Shown piece after piece: positions 34,001-46,245 of a DNA stretch of 64,000 nucleotides. The notes under the pieces are model-generated. The model ran no database searches, was not told the DNA's origin, and worked only from the letters and a program-made list of their open reading frames with translations. Location: positions 682,001 to 746,000 of the forward strand of contig JADNRY010000010.1 of assembly GCA_015501585.1 (NCBI GenBank). The letters are read 5' to 3'. The stretch is from Rhodocollybia butyracea (lineage: Eukaryota > Basidiomycota > Agaricomycetes > Agaricales > Omphalotaceae). The translations under genes were made by a program, and so were the position numbers. Numbering within the stretch: position 1 is the stretch's first letter; every line of letters begins with the position of its first letter.

Positions 34001-34178
34001 CGCAGGTCATTCCCTCAATCCTAAGCTCGCATTTCTCTGCAGGCTCTTCAAGAGCCAGTTCCGAGTGCTTCATCAGCGGTTCTGAGGAGTCGATTGGAAG
34101 TTCTACGCCACTGGTCGATGAACGGAAAGTCGAACTCAGAGGTGTGCGAACCCAAATTTGCTTCAGTAGACTAGACAT
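31054..34178 (-). CDS. CCC2: Copper-transporting P1B-type ATPase (Ccc2/ATP7-like)
   Basis: Pumps Cu(I) into the secretory pathway for copper enzymes such as laccases and the ferroxidase. Two N-terminal heavy-metal-binding domains have GMTCGSC and GMTCSSC. The ATPase core has eight membrane segments, the TGEAVPV loop, the metal site in [15 protein letters not shown], the phosphorylation motif [21 protein letters not shown] (the conserved HP), [10 protein letters not shown] and [11 protein letters not shown] (restored by splicing out the intron near 31585-31635). Other introns are near 33775-33820 and 33935-33987. The ATG at 34178 is chosen because upstream codons encode an implausible hydrophobic run. 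About 990 residues, complete. Confidence 0.94.
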
Positions 34179-34632
34179 CTTATTACCACTGGATAATACA
34201 GACACAGAGACGCCTGAGAAGATAAAGCTGAAACTAGAAGGGATTATCGCAGATAGCGGAACGAAGATTGGTTGAAAGAAGTGAAAGCGCCCTGCGCTGA
34301 CTGTTGAGTGAAACCCGACTGGTATGGCAGTAAGCAAGAGTGGGAACGAAGAGAGGCCGTGTGATATTACTCATGCAGTATTATATACCACCAATCGGTA
34401 TGTCAGCTTCACCGTCTCTTACCGTCTCTTTTCCACGTCTGCAGGTCCATTTCCCGAATCCGGGCTGTAGTCGACCTCTTAGTATTATTTACTAGCGCTA
34501 CGACCGGACTAGCTCAAACTTTATTCGCTGGCCCGGGTTGTTCGACCGGCCGTACCATTATTAAACACAGGCAGCCTCACGATCGCTTGTCTCAACTCTA
34601 TATCAACGCGCGAACAATCGTGGACCATAATG
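34179..34632. other. Intergenic, promoter of the copper ATPase
   Basis: Separates the ATPase start from the stop of the aldolase gene upstream (both minus strand). No gene. No copper-responsive element could be named with confidence. Confidence 0.4.
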
Positions 34633-35770
34633 CTACGAGTTGCCTTGGAAGATTATATTATGAAGGAGAATAGAAGTTCCACAGTTGCTACCTTTTATTG
34701 TGCGGGGTTGTACAATATCATACTGGGGTCCAAAATCTTGTAATACATTTATTTGTATGCGTCTGCACTCACCGAACGATAGAGACAGGCTTAATACGCG
34801 CCTGAAACCGCTCCTCCTCCTAAGTTCGTGCTCTGCATTATTATTGCTCCAGAGGATCTGCATATTAGATTTAGTACACGATATAACCATCCAACCTGAA
34901 GAAGAATAGTGGAAGGGACAACTCACGTTCCAATCCGCTCCGCACCTGCTCTAAACATTTCCAGACACTTCTCAAACGATCTAATCCCGGCACTAGCCTT
35001 TATCCGTACTTGTCCTTCCTTATACCTCACGGTTCTCCAAAATAATCCAACATCCTCTTTCGTTGCAGCTCCACCATTAAAACCAGTACATGTTTTGACA
35101 AAGGCTGCACCTGCTTCCGCGGCGACATAAGCTCCAGCGATTTTTTCTTTATCATCAAGGAGAAATGTTTCGAGAATGACTTTGACAGGAGTTTGGGTAG
35201 GAGTACAGGCTTGGACAACAGCGTGGATGTCGTTGAAAAGAGTAGCGTATGACTGGGTTTTTAAAGCACCGATGTTGATTACCATGTCGATTTCTCGTGC
35301 GCCATTTGAGATGGCATCTTGAGCTTCGCTATAGTAGCAACAGATTGGTAGAACGTGAGCGATTAAGGAAGAGCACCCACAAGACTTTGACTTCTGTGGT
35401 AGACGCTCCAAGAGGAAATCCGATGACTGCACAGGGGATTGTTCTTCCCCCCTTTAACCGCTCAGAGACTTGTTTGACACGATTTCCGTTTACACAGCAC
35501 GACTGGACCGTCGCTTTAGTGGATCGTTCTTTAGAATAAGCGAAATAAGTTCACCTTGAAGCTGTATTTGATCGCCTCATCGCACAAATGGTCAATTTGA
35601 GCTGAAGTGGCATCGGGTTTTAGCAGAGTATGGTCAATGGATAGAGGGAAAAGATTGTCTGTGGGGTGAGTTATGGATGATGATGGTATCTGTTCATGGA
35701 TATCTTGACTTTGTACTTGAGCGATCTTTAGGTCAACAGCTGCTTTCCAATCTTCTTCAGAGCGATCCAT
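34633..35770 (-). CDS. Deoxyribose-phosphate aldolase (DERA, DeoC)
   Basis: Cleaves 2-deoxyribose-5-phosphate to acetaldehyde and glyceraldehyde-3-phosphate in deoxynucleoside catabolism. Exons encode SIDHTLLKPDATSAQIDHLCDEA, then CCVNGNRVKQVSERLKGGRTIPCAVIGFPLGAS, then NGAREIDMVINIGALK, VKVILETFLLDDKEKI, FVKTCTGFNGGAATKEDV, the Schiff-base Lys region VRIKASAGIRS, and RAGAERIGT. A last short exon joined at 34925/about 34685 gives TNCGTSILLHN and the stop. The long N-terminal extension (about 40 residues) is not seen in bacterial DeoC. It starts 150 bp from the divergent SNF5-family gene. Confidence 0.92.
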
Positions 35771-35920
35771 GAAAGTTATACTTATACAACGCGCCTGATT
35801 AGGCGCCCGATCACAGACTGTGACCTAACGCGTTCTTTCTCTTTTTGAACTCTCAAAACTACTTTTCCTTATCGGTCAGCCAAGTAGAAATTCCACGCCA
35901 GCGAATCGCAAAGGCGAAAA
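35771..35920. promoter_or_regulatory. Shared divergent promoter, aldolase and SNF5-family gene
   Basis: 150 bp between two head-to-head ATGs. It contains GATTAGGCGCC and a pyrimidine-rich TTCTTTCTCTTTTT tract near the middle; no TATA box. Core promoters of both genes must lie here or within the 5' ends. Confidence 0.5.
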
Positions 35921-37683
35921 ATGAGCGGCTTTAACAACCTCAGTGGTTTGTCAGATGCCCAATTCCGCGCGAGTGTAGCTCAGGTCTGTTCACTTGAAAT
36001 CTTTTGTCGTTTTACGTTTTGACTTGCAAGCAGATCCATGCCACCCCAATACCGTCCGTTGCAGCTCGGGCCACACGCTCGAGAGCATCGGCATCGTCTA
36101 CACCTCAGCCCACTTTGAGACTTGCACCACCTGGTTTTACGCCCCAGTACACAGCACCCGTAAATCAGCCTCCTGTACCTCAAATTCCTATACCCATTCC
36201 TCCGACTAATACAGATCCAAACCTGCCTCCAACCTCACTACAGGCTTACTACAGCTCTTACGCCTCCCGCTTACGGACTGGCGCTACTCTTCTTGTTCAA
36301 CCCACGATTTTCCCCGGAAGCAATCCTCATAATACCAACAACAGCAACGTGTCGTATCCTGCTGCTTCGACATCTACTTCTGTGGCCTACAGCTCTCCTT
36401 TTGTGAATTCAATCCGCCCTACGCGTTCATCCCGTCGTCCGCGAGGGGCAATCAACTATGCCGAGCTCGACGACGACGATGACATGGACGGCAGTAAAAA
36501 TGACGCTGATGATGATCCAGACCATGTACCCGATGCCGGTGCCCTGGACGATGATGCTACAGATACTGATTTCAACGTCGGAAGGAGGCCTGGGCGACCT
36601 AGAAATCAGCCTCAGCCCCACGTTCAGGCTAGCGGACCAGAATTGGACCAGACTTACTTGGGTCAAGTCCCTCCTGCCCATTTTATAAAGCCCCGCCCAT
36701 ACCAGTCGCTGGCCGCAACGACAGCAGGGCCCATGCTCGGCTTCGACTATGGTTCCAACTATCCTTCCTCTTCTTCATTTTCACCGCCACCACTCCTCGT
36801 CCCTGTACGAGTCGAATTCGACGTCCCTGACTCGGGTCTTCGGATTCGGGACGTGTTTGTCTGGAACTTGCACGAAAACCTTCGTAAATCCGAATCATTC
36901 TACTCGGTCCACGTACAGGATTCGTCACAGATTACACCACAGATGTTCGCTGCCCAGTTCTGCAAAGACCTTGAGATTCCGGCTGAGCCGTATGCGGAGA
37001 TGGTGGCTAACCAGATTCGGGCGCAGGTAGAAGATGCGAGAGGGGAAGCGTGGGTTGCATGGATGGATGCATGGGGATCAGAGCCCCTTAACAACATGAG
37101 GGACGAGTATGAGGAGGATATGGAACATTTGGTATCGATTGAAAACTCTCCAGCGCAGTCTTCCATCTCTGTATCTCGAGTGAACCCCGAATGCCGCGTC
37201 ATCCTCGCCATCGACGTCCAAATCGCGACCTATCATCTTACGGACCACATCGAATGGGATTTATTGTCACCGCTCACACCCGAGGCGTTTGCAAACCAAC
37301 TTTGTAAAGATCTCGGACTGGCTGGGGAAGCGATACCATTAATCGCACACGCGGTTCACGAGGAGTTGTGTCGACACAGAAAAGATGCTGTAGAGTGGGG
37401 GATTATCAGTGCTGTGACTACCGGTAGCTCGATAGGGGAAGAAAACGCTGTGGGTAAAGACAAAACGGGACTGGGCTTTGGGAACCTAGGCCGTCCTTCA
37501 CGAGAACGCGACGGACGTTATCCGAAGCCATTGCAAAGTGTGTGGAGAGACTGGGCAGAAGCGGAGGAGTATGCTACAAGGTGGGAGGAACTCAGTCCGG
37601 AGGAGGTGGAACGGAGGGAAATTGAGAGAGAGAGGGCCGGACGGAGGCTGAGGAGAGAGACGAGTAAGTGGCGAAGGCGGTGA
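35921..37683 (+). CDS. SNF5/SFH1/INI1-family chromatin-remodelling subunit
   Basis: A core subunit of SWI/SNF or RSC remodellers that contacts the nucleosome acidic patch. Exon 1 (35921-35983) encodes MSGFNNLSGLSDAQFRASVAQ; exon 2 starts at 36034 (or 36031). An acidic segment (DDDDDMDGSKNDADDD) follows a Pro/Thr-rich region. The two SNF5 repeats are LVPVRVEFDVPDSGLRIRDV...AAQFCKDLEIPAEP (about residues 275-345) and VILAIDVQIATYHLTDHIEWD...ANQLCKDLGLAGEA (about 408-465). The tail has VWRDWAEAEEY and a Glu/Arg-rich helix. About 570 residues, complete. Snf5 and Sfh1 cannot be told apart here. Confidence 0.9.
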
Positions 37684-38016
37684 GTATAACAACTAGTATA
37701 TTATCTTGAGGATGGTACTCTCGCCGCTCGAAAAAAAATCTTCAACTCGATCAAAATTTTGGATAGGAATCGACGATTCAGTTTGCACTTGCACTATACA
37801 CATCCTCAGCGTCATTATCCCGCTAATCCCGGTAAGTAGTGCGAACGAAAGCCAAGGATTGATACGAGTCGGTTTAAGAATAATGACATTGGGTTGTACA
37901 ACCGATACTAGACCGCAGGATAAGTTTTGTACCTATGCGACAAGGTTATCAAAAGGGGATAGTGACCCGGCTTTCAAGTTCTAGTTTGTGATCATAATAC
38001 TTGCTTTGACCTCAAC
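37684..38016. other. Intergenic, nothing recognised
   Basis: 3' flank of the SNF5-family gene and 5' flank of the membrane-protein gene, same strand. No motif or gene stands out. Confidence 0.4.
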
Positions 38017-40812
38017 ATGGTCAAAGTTTTTCTCTCAGGTCTGTACACTTTATCCTCTTCTCTGCAGAGTTTGCCAAGTCATGATTTAGCATTGCATTAT
38101 TGATAAACTTCATTTTTGGGATGTAACAGTGATGTTGATTGTTCTAATCATGCAGTAGCAGATAGGCCGAGTGTGGTAGTAGCTGGGGCTGTTGTTCTTG
38201 TTGTTCTTGTGCTCTCGAAGTAAGTACATCCTCTTTCTGCATTTTGAGCTATCTCCATAGTAGGCAAACGGAGAGAAAAGCAGCTGTATTTAGTCAAAAA
38301 TATGCTTTGCAATTTTGGCACGGGGCTACGCTAGCCTCCAGCACCGCCAAGAACGTTCTCGTCGGAAAGAAATCTGCTCCGGTGAAAACCACCGTCGCAT
38401 CAATGGCCATCTTGATGGCCATTGGGGTTGGTTTAGAGCTAACATCAACAACGGTGAGTGGTATAGTTAGGCTCAGGCCCATGATGTTTTACGATGATAT
38501 GTGTTTCCGACCTTTCTTTTACTTGATCTCTGACGAAAGATTTCAGGTTCCATGTTCTTTCCGCCATAATATAAACCAGGCCAGAGCCAGTGTGCCAGCT
38601 CACATCAGCTTGCCCACCTGCTCCTCCACCAAGCACCATGGGTGCCTCCCTAAGCACCGTGAGTGTCCCAGACTGGATAACTGCCTGTGCTTCCAAGTTC
38701 AATTGCACCTCTGACGGCCTCGTCAACGTTCTTGGCGACCCAATTTTTCCTACATGCTCCGCCAATGGAAGCCTTCCGACCGAAGTGTGGGGTATCTCAG
38801 CTAGAGCATGTGAGCAAAGCTGCAGTGTACTCACGCAGGTGAGCACAATAACTGTCACCAAAGGTGCCTCACTTAGTGTGACCAAAGAGCGTAGATTTTA
38901 CTTCCTCCGCAATTACTATGACGACTTGGCTGCTGCCGTGGCTCGCCCTCATAGCCCAGCTACCCTTTGAAGCGAATGGTTCCATGAATCTTTTAAGTGC
39001 TTGCTTGTCTATAGGAAGCCCGGCTTTGGCTGCCTACTCCATTGCCCTCACAGCTTTCAATCGACGATACATCTCCATCGCATTCCAGGAGATTAAAGAA
39101 ATGGCCCAGAACAATTTACGCTGCCATTATATGATTAAAAGGGTCGACGCAGCTGCATTTATCCTCCAGGAGGCTCAGCAATGCCCTATGCGGGCCAATC
39201 AGAGAGACGATGAACTAGCCAGCCTCATCATTCTAGATGATGATAACGGTCAACAGAAATTTTGGTTAACTGCCGAGAAGGATCTTCGTAACACACGGCG
39301 TGGCTTCACCCAGTCATTCCTCGCCCAAGGTATATGATTTAATGGATGCTTGTTCATGAAGCTAATACTGAAGCACCACAGTTCTGTTGGCGTTTTTAGC
39401 CTACTTGATCTCCTTTATAGCTGCTGTCCATAATTCACTTGGCAGCGCTGATGTTGGTGACCAATTTGCGTCCAGCACTGTCTGGAGTTGGATGTGAGGC
39501 TTTCCCCATTTTAAGTTGTATCAGCAGGTAATTTATCACAAAATTGCAGGTTTCCAATCGTCTTTGGGTAGGCTTTCATTCGGCTCTGTTTGTATGCTTA
39601 CATAGTATACCTTCCAGTTATGTCCGTGTAGGATCGCAGTGCAAGGTTGGGACTATCAAGAAGGCTCTGACGGACCACAGATTCATGCCGAAGTATGACA
39701 TTGCTGGAAACGTCGAATATATGGCTCAGACAGCCCTCTGCCCAAACGCTGACTTGTCCATCTTGTCTCAAGAGACAGTTCCTCTCCTACCGATGCATCG
39801 TCATCACGTATCTACCAGCCTGAGTCAACTACAGCTCTCTTTGAATACGAGCCACATGGGCGGGGTAGGTTTAAAGTCGCAGTTGCCCTATCTCACTACG
39901 ACACAAAAGGAAGAAGTAGGACTAGATTCACAGTCCGATGACGTCCCAGCTCAACAGGACATGTTAGCTGGTGAACCCAAGGTCGCCTTTTCGACCGACT
40001 ATTTGGACAATTCATCGTCTCCTCAACTCACATGGTGGGGATTTGATGTGCGAGGTGACGAAAGGACCGAGGGGCCGGTCTTCAACTACGCCCGCATCTT
40101 CACCTGGTTCACATTTGCCGGACATGTACAAATAGGATTCAATAATGCAGTCACCAGCTTCCAAACTATGGATAAACCATCAACAGCCCGGGATGCTGCT
40201 GCCCGATGTCTCTTGGGACCAGAACTAAAAGCTTTCATCCCATTATCCACTCTTCATCAGCATCCCCGCCTGATCCACCATATGCTTCAAGCCGCATTGG
40301 TTGCCCTGTTGCTTCAATGGGGTACCACTGGGGCTGCTATTTTCGTTGCTTACTATACGCCAGCTATTGGGCTTGGTTGCAGTTCAGGCAGTTATATCAT
40401 CTATGGTATCGCCGCCACTGTCTCTTGGCTTATGCTCGTCTTTTCTAATCTAGTCTCGCATGAGATTATGCAAAGACTTGAGGTTCAGGATAAACGAAGC
40501 ACGCGCAGTCTGAGCGGACTGGCAATTATTACGCGGCTTATGGGCAAGGCTATTGCCATCGCCAATGCAGCGTGGCTCATCGTGTTTAGTGTCATGGAGG
40601 ATATCGGATCGTTTGAAACCTGCTGGTGCCACACGGACGCTCTTCAATTTCATAAGAATGGATGGGCACCAATATTCAAGGATGCATCTGTTTTCAGCGG
40701 CGTTGCCGGGGGTGTTTGGGTGGGAGGATTTGTATGGTCAATCACTGTATGCATTGTTGTTGCAGTGGTCTTTGCGTATCAGGTGAATGGGGAAGAAACT
40801 TCTAACTTCTAA
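38017..40812 (+). CDS. Multi-pass membrane protein, agaricomycete family of unknown function
   Basis: Several exons encode hydrophobic helices separated by long loops. An N-terminal helix (VVVAGAVVLVVLVLS), a Cys-rich segment (ASKFNCTSDGLVNVLGDPIFPTCS) and WLLPWLALIAQLPFE are followed by FCL-like helices, then VLLAFLAYLISFIAAVHN. The large last exon ends with LVALLLQWGTTGAAIFVAYYTP, YIIYGIAATVSWLMLVF and VWSITVCIVVAVVFAY. The pattern PW-AL-AQLPFE followed by GSPALAAYSIALTAFNRRY is one I associate with a large mushroom-specific membrane family without known role. The start at 38017 and joins before 38900 are tentative; the part from about 38890 to 40812 is firm. Confidence 0.65.
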
Positions 40813-41261
40813 GGATTGAATTTCAGTAGAGAATCTACAGATTGTGTCTGGTTTCTTGTTATACTTAGTGTTCTCCTACCTCTAAAGTTTTCTTATATCG
40901 CCCTCACTTTTATCTATATGTTCATGGGTAAGACTGTTTTTCGACCTAATTTCAAGTAGCTTACTACTTATAAACATACTCTTTGACTTTTCCTACCATT
41001 GATGGAAAACGTCTTAGGGATCATCCACGCTCAGCAGTACGACTCCACAAAGTACATAAAGGAGACACAGGATACAGCGCGGCTTGTAAGTATCCCGCAT
41101 ACGACGCATGGGTTCAATATGGGATAAATGCTATGCTTTTATCCATCCTCGCCGACATCAGTATTGCAGAATCGTCTCTCGAGTAGACCAGACTGGGCTT
41201 CAGTAGGATATATTGATGGTCGCTCAGATGATACCACTTAAGTATACGAATAGATGCCTCA
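40813..41261. other. Intergenic 3' flank
   Basis: Low coding character. The frame 40983-41186 has no second support. A MITE follows directly. Confidence 0.4.
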
Positions 41262-41466
41262 CACACCGTAATGATACAAAAATCTGCTCGGCAGAAAGTG
41301 TACTATAATTTTCCGATAAGATAAGATATTCCTTCTATAGTTTATCACAAAATTTCAGTTACCATTTCAGGCAGACTCTGAAAACCACTGATTATTCTTA
41401 TTAGGATAATCAGCTTTCTTTCAATTCACAAATCTGCCGAGCAGATTTTTGTATCATCCCGGTGTG
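41262..41466. mobile_element. MITE with 34-bp terminal inverted repeats
   Basis: The left end CACACCGTAATGATACAAAA...TCTGCTCGGCAGA pairs with the right end TCTGCCGAGCAGA...GTATCATCCCGGTGTG over 34 bp with two mismatches. TCA flanks both sides, a possible 3-bp target duplication. The interior is A/T-rich with no gene. The same family is present in degraded form at 4026-4190. The ends start CACACCG, so superfamily is undecided (CACTA-like and PIF/Harbinger-like elements both make 3-bp duplications). Confidence 0.85.
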
Positions 41467-41567
41467 TCACCACCCAAAATCATTTTTCCGGATTTGTTTT
41501 GTGCCATTCATTCATTGTAAATCTACGAAGGCCAGCAGACACTGGACGACATCTAAACCGCCAGCAG

Positions 41568-42983
41568 TTAACGGGTCTTCCGACCCCATCTTGCAAAGAG
41601 CTTGTCGGCCCATCCCAGTAATAAATCCCTGAAGCTCACAAATCCATCGTCCAACTCCTGCTCCTCATTTGAGCCTCCCGGAACTTTGCGTAAATTCCCT
41701 GTAGATATCGACCCCCCTGCAATCCTCTCCTTCAGTCCTCTTAAGACATCCTCGGCACAGTCCTCATATAACCTCTCCACCTCTACACTTCGCACATAGT
41801 ACGCTCTCCGAACAGAATATGGCGCTACACCATTGTATTTGCGAACGAGAGAATTGATCTCCTTGACAGCCACCTCGTGATAGGAGCGCTCACGCTCTTC
41901 CCACTCTGTATCACGATGGACTTTGATATCTTGGAGAGTCAAACGGGTAGCTAGGATAGCTGGAGGGTGTAGAGCCGTTAGGGTACGTACCACCCGACGG
42001 ACATAGGACTGGCGTAAGAGTTCACGGAAGATAGTTACGGCTGTATCTAGTTCACTTTGGAGTTCAACCCAAGGCGGAGCAGCGCCGTTTCTTTGAACGA
42101 TTCTGTTCATCAAGAACTCTTCTCGTCCGATAAACGGATTTCTCTCTTCAGTCGTACGAGCTAAAGGCTTCCCACGACCTTTGATATGCTTGAAAACGCC
42201 GGCATTGCGAGCTTTCTGTACACGTATATCGCATTACAACATGGAATATTATGCGTGGCAGATACTTACTTCAATCTTATCCTCAATTAAGCTCGTCCAA
42301 CCTCTCATACTCACTGGATTTGCCCTACCGCTGACAGGAGGCTGATGAGTATCACTGCGCGTTTGGGCATTTCTCAAACGTAATCGATAATCCAGTGTGG
42401 ATTCTCTCGCTCTACCAAGCCTACCAGCCTGCTCTGTTCGCTTCAGTTTTGCCTTCTCCAGCTTTTTTGCCTTTTCATCCCCGGGAGTGGAAACCAGCTT
42501 CAGAGGCGGTGGTATGTTTGCAAGTTTGATGGAAGAGACAACATGAGATGGGACTTTGAATTCTGTGTGCCAAGGTCTATGCGTTTCGGAGGAAGGAAGA
42601 AGTGGCTCCATTGCCCAAGAACCAGAAGAGGGTTTAGCGAAAGAAGTGGAAGAATTTATCCGTGGAGGAGTCTGTTTGAGCTTTTGCTCAGCCGAGGCGA
42701 TAGCTCCACTTCTCAACGGCTTGTATTTGTCAACAAGCATTCTGAGAACCGCATCCTGCGTGCTCTCTTCCCCGGTCCAATTCTCATGTTTCTGTTCTAA
42801 AGACAGAAGATACGCTGATTTGGGTCGGGTATCTCTTCCCTCTGCTTCCTCTCGAGCGGCATCTGCAAACAATTTTTCGCTTGCACTGATACCGTTCTTC
42901 TGAGAGGAGGAGCTCGAGCGACGAGCGTGCGGGGCTGTATTGCAAGGAAGAGTTCTACGAAGAAAGAAAGATCGTAGTTGCAT
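41568..42983 (-). CDS. DNAJC28-like (DUF1992) protein, likely mitochondrial
   Basis: Two exons (42983 to about 42270; about 42216 to 41568). The N-terminus MQLRSFFLRRTLPCN is Arg-rich without acidic residues, a good mitochondrial presequence. The conserved DnaJ-homologue-C-28 domain spans the intron: SMRGWTSLIEDKIE, then KARNAGVFKHIKGRGKPL, then NPFIGREEFLMNRIVQRNGAAPPWVELQ. No J domain is visible, as in most fungal members. The rest is a long basic coiled region and a C-terminal helical part. Molecular function is unknown; it shares a heat-shock promoter with HSP78. Confidence 0.85.
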
Positions 42984-43070
42984 GCAAAGATGGGTATCGG
43001 GCGCTTAAATATCTTGGATCTTCGGGCCGGAACCGGAAGGCATGAGCGCTTAATTTGTTTATTTCAATTC

Positions 43071-43083
43071 TTCTTGAACTTTC
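43071..43083 (+). promoter_or_regulatory. Perfect heat-shock element between DNAJC28-like gene and HSP78
   Basis: TTCTTGAACTTTC is an exact TTCnnGAAnnTTC trimer, the Hsf1 consensus. More TTC units flank it (TTCAATTC before; TTCAGCATTCTGGA after). It lies 82 bp before the HSP78 ATG and 88 bp before the divergent DNAJC28-like ATG, so one site could serve both. Confidence 0.7.
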
Positions 43084-43164
43084 TTCAGCATTCTGGACTG
43101 GACAACTTGTATTTATATTACTTTCATCTAATTTTCAGTTATTCGGCGCGCTCTATCTGGTATC

Positions 43165-46111
43165 ATGAATCCCAAAACTTCAAGGACAGTGCTGAAACTC
43201 GGCCAGCGGTCTTTCGCATCGCGGCCCCTTCCACGCTTTTTTGCTGGGCGTGTTCTGCCTATACCTCTTACACGATATGGCTTTCAAGTAATGTCAACGC
43301 GTTATGCTTCAAGTGGTGGAGGAGGATTTCCGGGATTTAGTATGGGACCTCAGCTTCAGAAGGGAGATGCTCTCAAGGAATACGTGAGTTATAATCTTAT
43401 TTCCTTGCTTTTGCAAACAAACATATTTCTTAGAGTGTCGACCTAACAGAAATGGCCAAAGATGGTAAATTGGACCCAACGATCGGAAGAGACGACGAAA
43501 TTCGACGAACCATTCAGAGTGGGATTACTCTCGGCTCCATATACGCTCAGTATAACTAACATCCCTTATAGTTCTTTCTCGAAGGACAAAATCCAACCCG
43601 GTTCTGATTGGCGCACCTGGGGTGGGCAAAACGGCAATCCTGGAAGGCTTGGCCAGCCGTATCGTAGCCAAAGAGGTTCCAGAGGTGCTTAACTCTTTTG
43701 TTCAAGTACTTGAACTTTCTGATTTACATATATGTTGCAGTCACTTCAAAATAAACGCGTGCTTTCTATAGATTTGTCCGCCATAATGGCTGGGTCGGGG
43801 ATCCGTGGACAGTTTGAGGAAAAATTCAAAGCGCTCATCCGTGATATAGAGGAAGAGGCGGGCAAATTTATCTGCTTCATTGACGAAGTTCGTGAGTATC
43901 ACATTCTGGTGACCTTCCCTTTTGAAACAAACTCGGATATCACTAGACACGCTTTTCCAGCTTGGGAAAGCCGAAGGGAGTATAGACGCTGGACAAATGA
44001 TCAAACCTGCTCTTGCGAGAGGTTTGCAGTTGGTTGGTGCAACTACGCGTACGTGAAGTCCCGCCCTGAATTGCTCAGGACTAATTCTCTGTTTAGCTGA
44101 CGAATATCGTAAAACCATCGGCAAAGACGCCGCCCTAGAACGACGTTTCCAGCCAGTTAGTATTGACGAGCCTACGGTTGAATCTACTATCTCGATACTT
44201 CGAGGAATTCGCGACAGGTACTCGGCCCATCACGGTGTTCAGATATCTGATAGTGCTCTGGTCACTGGTAGGTATTCCGAATTTTCGTATTGATAATTTG
44301 CCCACCCCGTTTAACTAGCCGCCGTTTACTCTTCGCGTTACATATCCGACCGCTATTTACCTGACAAGGCCATCGACCTTGTGGATGAAGCTGCTTCTGC
44401 CCTCCGTCTTGCGCAAGAATCAAAACCCGACGAGCTAGAAAGACTTGATAGGGAAATTATGACCTTACAAATCGAACTCGCGTCCCTCAAAAATGAATCG
44501 GATGTATTCAGTGTTGAGCGTCGAGAAAAGGTCGAGTCTGACCTGAAACGCAAAAAGGATGAAGCGGAGCGCTTGACGGCCATTTGGCACTCGGAAAGGG
44601 AAAAGCTCGACAAAATCAAGAGTTTGAAAGAAAGGTTGGAGGAGATGAAACATCAGTTGGAAGTTGCGCAGAGGCAAGGACAGTACGAGCTTGCAAGTAG
44701 GCTGAGATTTGCGAGCATTCCCGAGCTAGAGGCACAACTGCCTCAGGAAGATTCAGATAGTTCAGAGGAAGAAGGTGGTCGGTTGACGATGTTGCACGAC
44801 AGAGTATCACCAAACGATATCGCCAGAGTTGTAGCCAAGATCACCGGAATCCCAGTTCAAAATTTGCTGCGAGGAGAGAAAGACAAACTGGTTCAGGTGT
44901 GTATTTTGTTCTTCAGGCCTTTTGTTTTACCCGCTAATTTTTTCTGTTAGATGGAGAGGATTCTTCAACAGAGAGTGGTTGGCCAGGACCACGTTGTACA
45001 AGCGATTTCGGATGCCGTCCGAATGTCAAGAGCGGGTCTCCAAGCTCCCAATAGACCCGTCGCTTCGTTCCTCTTTCTAGGTCCTACAGGTTCGCTCATT
45101 CCCTTTAAGTCGTCGTTGTGTTTCTTAACATGGGAAGGTTAGGCGTGGGCAAGACTGAATTGTGTAAAGCTCTTGCCGGATTCTTATTCAACGACGAACA
45201 ACGGGGCCTGTAAGAGTCTATCTATCGTCTTTCCAAATCCGCTAACGACACGTTTTTGCCCAGAATCAACATCAATATGTCGGAGTACCACGACAGACAC
45301 ACCATTTCCCGCCTTATTGGGGCAGCTCCTGGATATGTTGGTTTTGAAGAAGGCGGTACGTACTCGCCTTTTTTGCCTGTTGCAGAGTTCGATATTCATG
45401 ACAGTATGCAGGTCAACTTACGGAAGCCGTCCGCCGCAAGCCTTACGCAATCATTTTGCTGGATGAACTCGAAAAAGCTCATAAAGACGTCGCGATGATC
45501 CTACTTCAGATTCTCGACGAAGGCAGCATCACGGACAGTCAGGGCCGTAAAGTAGATTTCAAAAACACCATCATTTGCCTCACAAGCAACCTGGGTGAGT
45601 GGCGTTAATCCTTTCTTTCGTATCTCTTTTTTGACGGAACACAGGGAGCGACATTCTCGCGCATAAAACCGCGTGTGACGAAGACGGAGTTGTACTCCCA
45701 GATGCTCGGGACGAAGTTCTTCAGCGTACCCAAGAATATTTCCCTCCCGAGCTCCTCAACCGCCTGGATTCAATCCTGGTATTCAACAAGCTCTCCAAAG
45801 AGTCCATTCTTCAGGTCGTTTCTTTGCGTTTGAACGACGTTGCTGAACGGCTCAGGAACAAGCGTATAACTATTGACGTGGACGACGCCGCTCGTCAATG
45901 GCTCGCTAATCAGGGTTATTCTGAGATGTATGGTGCACGAGCTATCGCTAGAGTTGTTCGTTCGGCCGTGTTGCAACCGTTGGCAAAGAAGCTTCTGAAA
46001 GGTACAATTCGCGATGGTGAAGCAGCAGTCATCCGCGTTAGCGAGGATGGGTTGTCGTTGCACATCAAAGACAACCATTCACCTGATTCTGAAGCACAAC
46101 CCTCTAAATAA
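43165..46111 (+). CDS. HSP78: Mitochondrial ClpB-type disaggregase Hsp78
   Basis: AAA+ chaperone that extracts proteins from aggregates in the mitochondrial matrix. An Arg/Ser-rich presequence (about residues 1-50) leads straight into the first AAA domain ([16 protein letters not shown]), without the ClpB N-domain, as in yeast Hsp78. NBD1 has [13 protein letters not shown] and FICFIDEV. A long M-domain coiled coil (about 44400-44700) follows. NBD2 has [31 protein letters not shown], the [19 protein letters not shown] pore loop, [12 protein letters not shown] and SNLG. The C-domain ends in [22 protein letters not shown]. Around ten short introns, all frame-consistent. About 800 residues, complete. 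Confidence 0.95.
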
Positions 46112-46245
46112 TACCATTAACCCAATTGTTTGCATACTCTTATGTATAATTACACTGTATCCATAGACACACCACTCATAGGTAGCTATATATATTTCAA
46201 ATATCAGTGTTAAGAAAACCGGTCAAAGCTGTAAATCGCAGATCG

